A stretch of DNA of 35,580 nucleotides. It comes from an uncultured Lachnospiraceae bacterium. Its GTDB lineage: Bacteria; Bacillota; Clostridia; Lachnospirales; Lachnospiraceae. Below the pieces are notes generated by a model. It saw nothing but the letters and a program-made list of their open reading frames with translations. It did no database searches and had not been told where the DNA came from. Positions within the stretch are counted from its first letter, which is position 1. Each line of letters begins with the position of its first letter. This document shows, one piece after another, positions 1-8,763 of the stretch. Location: contig CASUON010000003.1 in the NCBI GenBank assembly GCA_949457475.1, positions 1 to 35,580 of the forward strand. The letters run 5' to 3'. The position numbers and the translations under genes were made by a program.

Positions 1-69
1 GGGAAGTTTGTGTGGAGTGCAGGTGGATGGAATTCTGTATGAAGTTTTGAGGGTGCAGGGAAGGAATAG

Positions 70-141
70 TCCTCGATAGCTCAATGGTAGAGCACGCGGC
101 TGTTAACCGCGGGGTTGTAGGTTCGAGCCCTACTCGGGGAG
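70..141 (+). tRNA. tRNA-Asn (anticodon GTT)
   Basis: Cloverleaf: acceptor TCCTCGA pairs with TCGGGGA (one GU); anticodon stem/loop CGCGGCTGTTAACCGCG with GTT; T-loop GGTTCGAGCCC. Confidence 0.95.
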
Positions 142-146
142 TTTGG

Positions 147-178
147 AAAACCCGCAAACATTTATGTTTGCGGGTTTT
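147..178 (+). terminator. Rho-independent terminator after tRNA-Asn
   Basis: Perfect inverted repeat AAAACCCGCAAACA...TGTTTGCGGGTTTT ending in a T-tract. Confidence 0.8.
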
Positions 179-196
179 AGTAATATTAAAGCAATA

Positions 197-233
197 AAAC
201 CTTGTATTAGATTTATACAAGGTTTTATTTTTT
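197..233 (+). terminator. Second hairpin/terminator-like inverted repeat
   Basis: AAAACCTTGTAT-TAGATTT-ATACAAGGTTTT followed by ATTTTTT. Confidence 0.6.
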
Positions 234-352
234 ATAAGTCAATCGTTATACTTCCATCTTTTATTTGGTAATATTGTAGATTTATTTTTGACATGGTATA
301 CTAACGAATAAAATGGCAAAGTTAGTAATAATAATTAGGGGAGGAGAAGTAG

Positions 353-742
353 ATGTCTGCTGAAAAAAAAGCAAAACGAGATGAGATAGAAGAAGAACAG
401 TTATATTCTGAAATATATGAAGAAGAAATAATAGAACCATTTAACCCTAAAGATGTGGATATTATTTCTCAGACAATGGTAATTTCTAATATAGTTGACC
501 AATTAAGATATGAAGATATTTTGTTGGAGCCAGATTTTCAGCGACATCCTGATTTGTGGAATGCGAGACAACAGAGTCGGTTAATAGAATCACTGATTAT
601 TAAGATTCCATTGCCGACCTTTTATTTTGACAGCACAAAAGATGATAAATTAATAGTTGTAGATGGATTGCAACGGCTGTATGCTATTAAAAGATTTATG
701 GTTAGGGAAAAGGAAAAACAGGAAAAAATGCCCTCCAAATAA
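353..742 (+). pseudogene. DUF262-family (GmrSD-type N-terminal) protein, apparently truncated to 129 aa
   Basis: ORF with RBS GGGGAGGAG. Contains LLEPDFQRHPDLWNARQQSRLIESLIIKIPLPTFYFD...LIVVDGLQRLYAIKRFM, typical of the DUF262 N-terminus. Stops right after this motif, where full-length members continue. Confidence 0.65.
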
Positions 743-845
743 AGTTACACTATCTTTTTATAAATTTTGCTTGCCAAATCATATGAATTGTGATAACATA
801 TCTTTTGTCAAGTCGTCTGTTAGAATTTGGCAGGCAGACTCATCT

Positions 846-917
846 GGCCCCATGGTCAAGCGGTTAAGACATCGCCCTTTCACGGCGGTAACACGAGTTC
901 GATTCTCGTTGGGGTCA
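846..917 (+). tRNA. tRNA-Glu (anticodon TTC)
   Basis: Acceptor GGCCCCA/TGGGGTC; anticodon loop CTTTCAC; T-arm ACGAGTTCGATTCTCGT. Confidence 0.95.
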
Positions 918-954
918 TTTAGTAGCTGTTATAGTTTTCAATGCATACAAATAT

Positions 955-1026
955 GGCGCAGTAGCCAAGTGGTAAGGCGTGGGTCTGCAACACCCTGATT
1001 CACCGGTTCAAATCCGGTCTGCGCCT
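955..1026 (+). tRNA. tRNA-Cys (anticodon GCA)
   Basis: Acceptor GGCGCAG/CTGCGCC; anticodon GCA; T-arm CCGGTTCAAATCCGG. Confidence 0.95.
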
Positions 1027-1031
1027 CTTTT

Positions 1032-1056
1032 AAGCCCCGGTATCCGGGGTTTTTTG
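1032..1056 (+). terminator. Rho-independent terminator after tRNA-Cys
   Basis: AGCCCCGGTATCCGGGGTTTTTT. Confidence 0.75.
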
Positions 1057-1196
1057 CTGTCCGAAACGCTCTTGACATTCTGAAAAAAATTCAATACAAT
1101 AATCGGGATTCTTATATTTACCAGATACTGACAAGCAGGATACAAAAAGAAATTCATCATATAAAATAATCAAAACATACGGAAGAAAGGGATATT

Positions 1197-2087
1197 GTGA
1201 ATATTGAATTTATTACCGCGCCGTTGATCGGGGGAATTATTGGATTTATTACAAACAGCCTGGCGATCAAAATGCTGTTTCGGCCTTATAAGGAAATTCG
1301 GATTTTTGGGATTCACCTTCCCTTTACGCCAGGGCTGATACCAAAAGAAAAGCCAAGGATAGCGCGTGCGATCGCACAGGTTATCTCCAACTATATTCTG
1401 GACCAAAATACAATACTTGAAGCGTTGGCCTCAGAATCGATAAAAAAACTGTACGAAAAAAAGTACGATGAAATATTGGCGCGTTGGCGTACCATACAGA
1501 CGACTTGCGGGGAATTGCTGGAAATACACCAGTATGCCGACGAGGCAAATATTATGGAGGCAAAACTGCGCGAATCGGTCTGTAATTATCTGGTGGAGCA
1601 GTGCCAAAAAGAAGAGGTTGCGCGCAAACTGGTCAATCATGCCTTTGAACAGCTGCGGGAAAATATGAATGCGTTGATGTATAAAATGGCAAAAGGCGCT
1701 TTGCATGCAGTTCGGGAATCTGTAATTGAACAGGCTAACCAGATGCTTGTCACAAAAGGCGCAGAGTATGTAGGTTCTTATATTGACCAGGTTTACCTGG
1801 AATGGATGGACAAACCGGTATGTGAAGTTGTGATGCTGATAGAAGAAAAAGTACCGGATGCAAAACAGATGTTATGGGAGCAGTATGAGCGTACTGTCCG
1901 GGACAAGGCCACGCAATTTGTATCCGCATTCAACGTGGCGGGCATTGTAGAAGAGCGGATCGAGGCGTATGATTTGGCTCAGCTAGAGCAGATGATTATG
2001 GAAATATCTAGCAAAGAGCTGCATGCGCTCGTCTGGCTGGGGGGCCTGCTGGGCGTCCTAATGGGCTTTGTGAACTTGCTGTTTTAA
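1197..2087 (+). CDS. DUF445 family membrane protein (YheB-like)
   Basis: GTG start, RBS GAAAGGG. PLIGGIIGFITNSLAIKMLFRPYKEIRIFGIHLPFTPGLIPKEKPRIA is characteristic of DUF445. C-terminal TM segment. Confidence 0.85.
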   Translation: MNIEFITAPLIGGIIGFITNSLAIKMLFRPYKEIRIFGIHLPFTPGLIPKEKPRIARAIAQVISNYILDQNTILEALASESIKKLYEKKYDEILARWRTIQTTCGELLEIHQYADEANIMEAKLRESVCNYLVEQCQKEEVARKLVNHAFEQLRENMNALMYKMAKGALHAVRESVIEQANQMLVTKGAEYVGSYIDQVYLEWMDKPVCEVVMLIEEKVPDAKQMLWEQYERTVRDKATQFVSAFNVAGIVEERIEAYDLAQLEQMIMEISSKELHALVWLGGLLGVLMGFVNLLF

Positions 2088-2219
2088 CATAGCTGGCAGC
2101 TGCTTGGGGATTGATATTCACAAGTGGTAGCGTTTGCCGTCAATTTCGCAGCAATTTCCGCCTGTGGGCCGGGAAAATGCCAGACTTTAGTGATTGCGAG
2201 TATAAATTGATATAGGGGG

Positions 2220-2248
2220 TTGTTTTTTTTAAGAAATTGTAGTATACT
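2220..2248 (+). promoter_or_regulatory. SigmaA-like promoter for surface protein gene
   Basis: TTGTTT-17 bp-TATACT upstream of the 2322 CDS. Confidence 0.5.
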
Positions 2249-2321
2249 TAGATAGCTACGAAATTCAATTACCCTGTTTTATCAAAACAAAATCAACAGG
2301 AGTAAAAAAAGGAGGAGAAAG

Positions 2322-4211
2322 ATGAGAAAGAATTTCATGAAAAAAGCGGTTGCAGTCACTTTGTCTGCTGCTATGGCATTTTCATTGTCTGCAGTAACTA
2401 ATCCTACGACTGCATCCGCTGCAACAGTAGGATTGAATGCAAAGAAAAAGACAATAACTGTTGGTAAGAAATTTACTCTGAAGCTCAACAAAGCGGGTCA
2501 GAAAAATTGGAAAATTACCAAAGCAGTGTCTGCAAAACCTAAGGTTGTAAAGGTTAACAAAAAGACAAAGAAAAATGTAGTTGTAAAAGGATTGAAAAAA
2601 GGCAAATCCAAAGTTACAGTTACATTAAAGAGGAAGAATGGAAAAGCCGGCACAAAGAAGCTGACATGTACATTTACTGTAAAGAAGAAAACTCCAACAG
2701 ATCCAACGGCGCCTACAACACCTACGGCTCCAACAGATCCTACAACACCTACAACGCCGGTTCAGACAGAGGATAAGGCAACCACACAAGAAGAGTTGAT
2801 TGCAAAATTAGCGAATAAAGATCTTACAAAATTAACTCTGGAAACAGAAGCAGAAAAGATCGATATTCCAGCAGGAACATATTCAAACCTTACATTAGTA
2901 GTTAACGCTCCAAACGCTGAAGTTACAAACGAAGCAGTCTTCAAAGATATTGAGATCCAGGCAATCAAGGCTGATACATGGTTTGAAAAAGCAGCAAGCG
3001 CACTTGGCAGCAACAAGATTGTAATTAAAGCTCCAAAAGCACGCTTGGTAATTGACGCTATTGCAAAATTAGCGAAATTAAAATTAGACCAGAACGGCGC
3101 TGCAGCAGATAAGGTTATGAAATTGGAAGTTCAGGGTTCCTTAGATAACGTTGAAGTGAACGCTAGCACAAATCTTAACGTAGACGTACAGGGTACTGGC
3201 GAAGTATCCCAGATGGATGTACTTGCTGGTTCTGACATCAAGATCAACGGCGGGGCAACTGCAAAAGCAATTAAAGTAAACGTAGCAGCAACAGCAGCAG
3301 CTACAAACTTAACATCTGACGTTAAGACAGAACTTACATTAAGCGCAGTAGTAAACGTTACATTTACAGCAGGCGCTGCAGGAAGTAGTGTAAAAGCAAA
3401 CAAAGAAGTAGAAGGCAAAGAGCTGGTAATTAAGAACCAGACAGGGGCAAACATTGATTTAATTAGCTCAAATGGTTCCAAGACACCAATTGCTAATAAC
3501 AATGGCGATGGAAAAGTTACACCTCCAGTAATTCAGGATACAACAAATCCTACAACACCAAGCAAGCCGAACTTTGATCAGAATGGTAGTGACAATAACG
3601 ACAATACTACAAGCGAATCTGTTACAATTACGGTTGATGGTGTGAAGGCAAAAGGACATTTAACTGGTAGTGCAACTAAAGAAGCTGATGTACCAACAGG
3701 TTCAGCACTTGATGATACAAATAAAGATAGTTTTCCTTACACATATACTGTATCAGGAGGAGCTCTTGGTGAATTAACTTTAAGTGGTATTAAGCCAAAT
3801 GTAACAAGTGGTTGTGTAATGAAAATTGATGTTGCATATACAATAGCAAATAAAACATATCAGAAATCAGTTTTAACGAATGGTGGAAGTCCAACATGTA
3901 TTACAGGTACTTCTTCAGAGGATGTTGAAAAGCTAATCGATAAAATGGAATCTGGTACAATTGGCGATATTACTATAGCCTTAACTGATCCAATCAGTGG
4001 TTCTTTTGTTGGAAAAAGAAAAGAGGCTGATTTAAAAGTATCTGTCAGTGTTCAGTGTACAGTTGTTAAAGTTGGCAAGAAAGTTGTAAAATCTAGCAGC
4101 AGAAATGATGTATTTATTAAGGGTAATCAAACTATAACATTAGATTCAGGTGATGCAACTACAGGAACAACATCTATTGATACAAATTTAAGTATTGACT
4201 TAAAAAAATAA
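2322..4211 (+). CDS. Secreted/cell-surface protein with N-terminal bacterial Ig-like region and Thr-Pro linker
   Basis: RBS GGAGGAG; signal peptide MRKNFMKKAVAVTLSAAMAFSLSAVTNPTTASA; Lys-rich Big-like VGKKFTLKLNK...; PTDPTAPTTPTAPTDPTTPTTP linker. Confidence 0.8.
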   Translation: MRKNFMKKAVAVTLSAAMAFSLSAVTNPTTASAATVGLNAKKKTITVGKKFTLKLNKAGQKNWKITKAVSAKPKVVKVNKKTKKNVVVKGLKKGKSKVTVTLKRKNGKAGTKKLTCTFTVKKKTPTDPTAPTTPTAPTDPTTPTTPVQTEDKATTQEELIAKLANKDLTKLTLETEAEKIDIPAGTYSNLTLVVNAPNAEVTNEAVFKDIEIQAIKADTWFEKAASALGSNKIVIKAPKARLVIDAIAKLAKLKLDQNGAAADKVMKLEVQGSLDNVEVNASTNLNVDVQGTGEVSQMDVLAGSDIKINGGATAKAIKVNVAATAAATNLTSDVKTELTLSAVVNVTFTAGAAGSSVKANKEVEGKELVIKNQTGANIDLISSNGSKTPIANNNGDGKVTPPVIQDTTNPTTPSKPNFDQNGSDNNDNTTSESVTITVDGVKAKGHLTGSATKEADVPTGSALDDTNKDSFPYTYTVSGGALGELTLSGIKPNVTSGCVMKIDVAYTIANKTYQKSVLTNGGSPTCITGTSSEDVEKLIDKMESGTIGDITIALTDPISGSFVGKRKEADLKVSVSVQCTVVKVGKKVVKSSSRNDVFIKGNQTITLDSGDATTGTTSIDTNLSIDLKK

Positions 4212-4238
4212 TTTTAATTGAGTTTACATTTTAAGAAC

Positions 4239-4276
4239 TAAAACAGCATAGGCATGATAGTGCCTATGCTGTTTTA
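4239..4276 (+). terminator. Rho-independent terminator (possibly bidirectional)
   Basis: TAAAACAGCATAGGCA-TGATAG-TGCCTATGCTGTTTTA. Confidence 0.8.
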
Positions 4277-4349
4277 GTATTAAACTGAAAATAAGTTCTT
4301 TTCATTATAAAATTATATCGTAAATGATAAATACCTTCCGTACACCCTT

Positions 4350-4547
4350 TTATTCTTTAATTCTATCAATATCAGTCAGATTGACACCCAAAGACTTCAA
4401 AACCGCTTTTAACGACAAATCATCCCTTTTCAAACTTTCATATGTTTCATTTGCATTTTCTTTTCTTGCGATCATCATATGTCCTTGAATTTTTTGAAAA
4501 TTATTTATATTTCTTTCAATAATTTCTCCATCATTTGGCATTTTCAT
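4350..4547 (-). CDS. Small hypothetical protein (65 aa)
   Basis: Minus-strand ORF with plausible acidic/helical composition; weak RBS; no family recognised. Confidence 0.4.
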   Translation of the reverse strand: MKMPNDGEIIERNINNFQKIQGHMMIARKENANETYESLKRDDLSLKAVLKSLGVNLTDIDRIKE

Positions 4548-4845
4548 TCAACTTCACAAGCAAATAATCGTTGCACGATTTCAATATATCACAAATCGCA
4601 TACAAAGTATATGTTAATCTATTTTCAAAATTATCAAAAAAGAAAGTATCATAGACTGTCCCTGGATCATAGGAATAAAAATTTTAGTTGATGGAATTAT
4701 TTTTTGTAATAATATGTAAATTTACAAAAGATTTATAATATTTCTTTATAAAAATGGTTTTGAAATGAATAAAAATGTGATAGAATAAATCGTTATAATT
4801 AGGTAGCCGTTAAATTGCGATACAACGTAATTTATATTGATGTCT

Positions 4846-4937
4846 ATGAGCGGTATTATTGACCAATAACGCCGACTGCAGATTTACGGGCGTTGTTGTT
4901 TCAAGCATAAGATAAATTTTTAAATATTATCGCTCGT
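4846..4937 (+). ncRNA. Putative structured RNA element, copy A (class not recognised)
   Basis: Closing helix ATGAGCGGTA (4846-4855)/TATCGCTCGT (4928-4937); inner hairpin AACGCC...GGCGTT; core CCAATAACGCCGAC...TTACGGGCGTTGTTGTTTCAAGC shared with 11206-11242. Confidence 0.6.
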
Positions 4938-5085
4938 GAGTACAAACAGAAAATAAACACGCGTCAACTGTGCGAGATAGAAATCATACTGTTAAAATGT
5001 AAATGAAAATAGTATATATATTATTGTCATTTTGGATATTTAGAACAATCACAGAAATTAAATTCAGAAAAGGAGTAAAATCAGT

Positions 5086-6210
5086 ATGGAAAAATCAAAA
5101 GTATATTACACCTCTTTTAAGACAAGCCTGAATGAAAACCTTCTTCAAAAATTACGCAGGCTGATCGTTACGGCTGGAATAAAGAATATTGATTTTCAGG
5201 ACAAATACGCGGCGATCAAGCTGCATTTTGGCGAATACGGCAACTTGGCGTTTTTAAGGCCGAATTATGCAAAAGTAGTAGCCGACCTTGTAAAAGAATG
5301 CGGCGGCAAGCCGTTTTTGACGGACTGTAATACGCTTTACGTGGGCAGCCGTAAAAACGCGCTTGACCATATTGAAACGGCGTACTTGAACGGATTTACG
5401 CCGTATGCGACCGGATGCCAGGTATTAATTGGCGACGGGCTGAAAGGTACGGACGAGACGCTTGTGCCTGTCAATGGGGAATATGTCAAGGAAGCAAAGA
5501 TTGGCTCCGCGGTAATGGACGCCGATATCTTTTTGAGCCTGACGCATTTTAAAGGGCATGAGATGGCAGGATTTGGCGGCGCCTTGAAAAATATCGGTAT
5601 GGGCTGCGGTTCACGGGCTGGGAAAATGGAAATGCATAATGACGGCAAGCCGCAAGTTGCAAATGTTGACGACTGTATTGGCTGCGGAAGCTGCTACCGC
5701 ATTTGCGCCCATGAAGCGCCGGTGATCGAAAACGGCAAGGCGCGTATCGATCATGAAAAATGCGTCGGCTGCGGCAGGTGCCTGGCTGTCTGTCCAAAAG
5801 ACGTAATCTGTTCGACGTTTGACAGTTCCGTACAGAGGCTTAACTGCAAAATGGCGGAATACAGCCTTGCCGTGTGCAAAGGCCGCCCGCATTTCCATAT
5901 CTCTTTAGTTTGCGATGTTTCGCCGAATTGCGACTGCCATGCGGAGAATGATATCCCGATTATACCGGATGTAGGTATGTTTGCTTCTTTTGACCCGGTT
6001 GCGCTCGATATGGCGTGCGTGGAAGCTGTGAACCGGATGCCTGTCATTGCCGGGAGCGTATTGGACGACCAGATAAAGGCGAAGGAAGAGCACGAACAAT
6101 GCCACGATCATTTCCATATGACGCACCCAGATACTGAATGGAAATCCTGTATTGAACACGCGGTGAAAATTGGGCTGGGCAGCGACCAGTATGAATTGAT
6201 CGAAATTTAA
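5086..6210 (+). CDS. DUF362 domain-containing protein with two 4Fe-4S ferredoxin motifs
   Basis: RBS AAAGGAG; DUF362-like N-terminus; CIGCGSCYRICAHEAP and CVGCGRCLAVCPKD. Confidence 0.9.
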   Translation: MEKSKVYYTSFKTSLNENLLQKLRRLIVTAGIKNIDFQDKYAAIKLHFGEYGNLAFLRPNYAKVVADLVKECGGKPFLTDCNTLYVGSRKNALDHIETAYLNGFTPYATGCQVLIGDGLKGTDETLVPVNGEYVKEAKIGSAVMDADIFLSLTHFKGHEMAGFGGALKNIGMGCGSRAGKMEMHNDGKPQVANVDDCIGCGSCYRICAHEAPVIENGKARIDHEKCVGCGRCLAVCPKDVICSTFDSSVQRLNCKMAEYSLAVCKGRPHFHISLVCDVSPNCDCHAENDIPIIPDVGMFASFDPVALDMACVEAVNRMPVIAGSVLDDQIKAKEEHEQCHDHFHMTHPDTEWKSCIEHAVKIGLGSDQYELIEI

Positions 6211-6557
6211 AATGCTTGCCGCAAGATTGAAAAGACAACAGAGAAGAAGAAATGAAAAAGCAATAGAAAAGATTTAACCAAAAGCAACAAAAAGGACAAA
6301 GAATAAAAAGGCCACATGGAGACAAAATTGTATAGCTGCTGTGATGAACGGCTGCGCCTTTTACATATGCTATCGTATGGATTGCGTGTTCGATTTTGAA
6401 AGTTATGCATAAAATCGTATAGTAGATGCGTGCAATCCATTGATTGCACATAGGCTGCAGTATCGGACAGAAAATAAGAAATCACTCTGCCTGCGGTTAT
6501 CAATAAAATACAGGAGACCGTTTTAAAAATATTCTGAAGTAGATAGGAGCAGGGATT

Positions 6558-7499
6558 TTGAGGGAAAAATTTGGGTTAAAAAAGTTACAGAATGAAATTT
6601 TACTGGATCGTTTTCGTACTATGACCCAGCCGGCGCTCGTGTCTAAGACCAATGGCGTCAGCGGCAAGTTGTATATCGCAGCGGAAATGGATAAGATGGA
6701 TAAAATAGGCTATGATTGCGTAGCCGCGTGTGTGAACGATATTGCGGCTATGGGTGCGGAACCACTGTTTTTTTACGCCAATATATCCTGCGTAAGGCCG
6801 AAAGCAGACAAAATCAGGATTATAGAAGAAGGGATTTCCGAAGGCTGTACGCAGGCCGGCATACAGTTTGCGGGAAGCGAGATCGCGGAGCTGCCGGATA
6901 AATATGCATTTGATCAATATGAGCTGGCCGGGTTTATCGTAGGGATTGTAGACTGTGGGAAACGGATCGGGAACGCACAGTTAAAGGATGGGGACGTCAT
7001 TATCGGGCTTGCGTCCAATGGGCTGCATAACAATGGGTATGTGAAGGCACGCAAACAGCTGTTTTTGTCAAAGGCAACGATGGAAATCTATTATGACAAC
7101 CTTGGGTCAACGCTTGGCGACCAGCTTTTGCGTCCGACCAGGATGTACCGCGCATCCATTGACCGTCTACAGGAGATGGACATTCCAATAAAATCTTGCG
7201 TGCAGGTTGCGCATGGCGGGATTGACCGTGCGCTACGCTTGCTCTTGCATGAAACGAACGGCGCCGTAGTCAAGCGGAAACAAGACACAATTCCGCCTTT
7301 GTACCAGATGCTGCATAAAGATGGAAACATCGATATCCGCCAGATGCGTCAGACGTTTAATATGGGAATTGGACTGCTTTTGATTGTGGCGGAAGAAAAC
7401 GCGGACAAAGCGGCGGAGTGCCTGGAAGAATCCGGCGAGGAACCGATCTTTTTGGGTCTGGTTGAAACCGACCAGGATATGGTTCGGTATATTGAGTAG
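6558..7499 (+). CDS. Divergent AIR synthase (PurM)-like protein
   Basis: TTG start. DKIGYDCVAACVNDIAAMGAEPLFFYANISC, GDVIIGLASNGLHNNGY and FNMGIGLLLIV match the PurM fold; several catalytic motifs are altered. Confidence 0.85.
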   Translation: MREKFGLKKLQNEILLDRFRTMTQPALVSKTNGVSGKLYIAAEMDKMDKIGYDCVAACVNDIAAMGAEPLFFYANISCVRPKADKIRIIEEGISEGCTQAGIQFAGSEIAELPDKYAFDQYELAGFIVGIVDCGKRIGNAQLKDGDVIIGLASNGLHNNGYVKARKQLFLSKATMEIYYDNLGSTLGDQLLRPTRMYRASIDRLQEMDIPIKSCVQVAHGGIDRALRLLLHETNGAVVKRKQDTIPPLYQMLHKDGNIDIRQMRQTFNMGIGLLLIVAEENADKAAECLEESGEEPIFLGLVETDQDMVRYIE

Positions 7500-7587
7500 A
7501 AGGATAGCTTCGGTAGATAGAATAAGAAGACGGCTGCAAATTTGCGGCATGCGGGTAAGACAGGTTAAAATATAGAGGGGATTATGG

Positions 7588-8700
7588 ATGAGTTCACAGG
7601 ACAGACTCGAACATGTATTGAGAGATATACATATCATGATATCAAAAAGTGAGGCGTACGACACAGACCGGATCATTGTCAGTAAAAAGGATGTCTTCGA
7701 CCTGATCGACCGCCTGAACGCCAGTGTTTATGAAATCATGGATGAATATGAGCTGACGAAACAGAGCCGGGACCGGGCTTTACGTGAAAATAAAAAAGAA
7801 GGCGATAAGATTATCTGGGACGCAAGCCGGCAGGCGGAAGATATTTACGCGGCGTCGGTTATGTATACGGATGAAGCGCTCAATCATCTGCATGGCATTA
7901 TGGAATACGCAAATGATACAATTGGCCAGCTGTATAAGGATTTTGCACAAAGTATGCGCGAACAGCAGGAAATGATCCGCGACAACCAGCTGGAACTAAA
8001 GAGCCAGCTGCAGCTTCTGACCGATACGGAGAAATATCTGAAACTGATCGAAGAGCGCAACCGGGAAATTGAACGGGAACGCGCAAGGAAAAAAGGCAAA
8101 AAAATGCTTGGCAGCACGAGTACTCATAAGGCAATCAAACCTGAAATTAAGATCAACGAAGCGTATTTTCGAAAAGCAGGCATCCCGCTAGAACCGGAAC
8201 AGGCGTTGTCGGCCGATGAAATGGAACCGCTGGCAGATGAAGGCGTGATTGAATCTACTTTGAAAAAAGTGTCGGAAGATTTAAAGCAGGAAGTGTTGGA
8301 GGAAACCGGGCAGGAGACAGGGCAGCTACTGGCAGATAAAGACGGCGTCGAAGATATGGACGTTTTACAAGAGCTGGGCAGCCAGGCAGGAGACGATGTC
8401 CTTTTATCTGATCGGGCATATGATACGGATTCTGTTTCCAAATACGACGCGGCATACGATACGGACTTTGCAGTGGACAACGGGCCGTCCGGCCACAGGA
8501 CGGATGTAAGCGAACGGCAGGCAATGGCGGGCCAGATCAAAGTGAATTTGAACGCCGAATATTTTAAACGGGTAAACAGCGAGTTAAATAAAGTGAATTC
8601 TGAATACAGCGCTATGTACGAGGAACCGTCCGAGGAAGTCCATGAACCGCACCATGGGAAACCGTCTTTGTTAGATAAGATTATGGGAAAGAAAAAGTAA
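7588..8700 (+). CDS. Coiled-coil protein of unknown function (370 aa)
   Basis: RBS GAGGGG; long charged helical N-terminal half, acidic low-complexity C-terminal half. Confidence 0.75.
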   Translation: MSSQDRLEHVLRDIHIMISKSEAYDTDRIIVSKKDVFDLIDRLNASVYEIMDEYELTKQSRDRALRENKKEGDKIIWDASRQAEDIYAASVMYTDEALNHLHGIMEYANDTIGQLYKDFAQSMREQQEMIRDNQLELKSQLQLLTDTEKYLKLIEERNREIERERARKKGKKMLGSTSTHKAIKPEIKINEAYFRKAGIPLEPEQALSADEMEPLADEGVIESTLKKVSEDLKQEVLEETGQETGQLLADKDGVEDMDVLQELGSQAGDDVLLSDRAYDTDSVSKYDAAYDTDFAVDNGPSGHRTDVSERQAMAGQIKVNLNAEYFKRVNSELNKVNSEYSAMYEEPSEEVHEPHHGKPSLLDKIMGKKK

Positions 8701-8763
8701 AATTAAAATTAAAACCAAACGGTGATAGAATACAATCATTACAGTGGAACAGGAGGCATACAA

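Noticed and set aside
1-79. Possible 3' end of a CDS at the left edge (frame ending TAG at 77-79)
   Set aside because: Only about 25 codons visible and the stop falls inside tRNA-Asn; cannot be supported.
663-998. 111-aa plus-strand ORF
   Set aside because: Overlaps the DUF262 fragment out of frame and runs through both tRNA-Glu and tRNA-Cys; not coding.
4479-4691. 70-aa plus-strand ORF
   Set aside because: No RBS, odd composition, antisense to the 4350-4547 small ORF; low coding likelihood.
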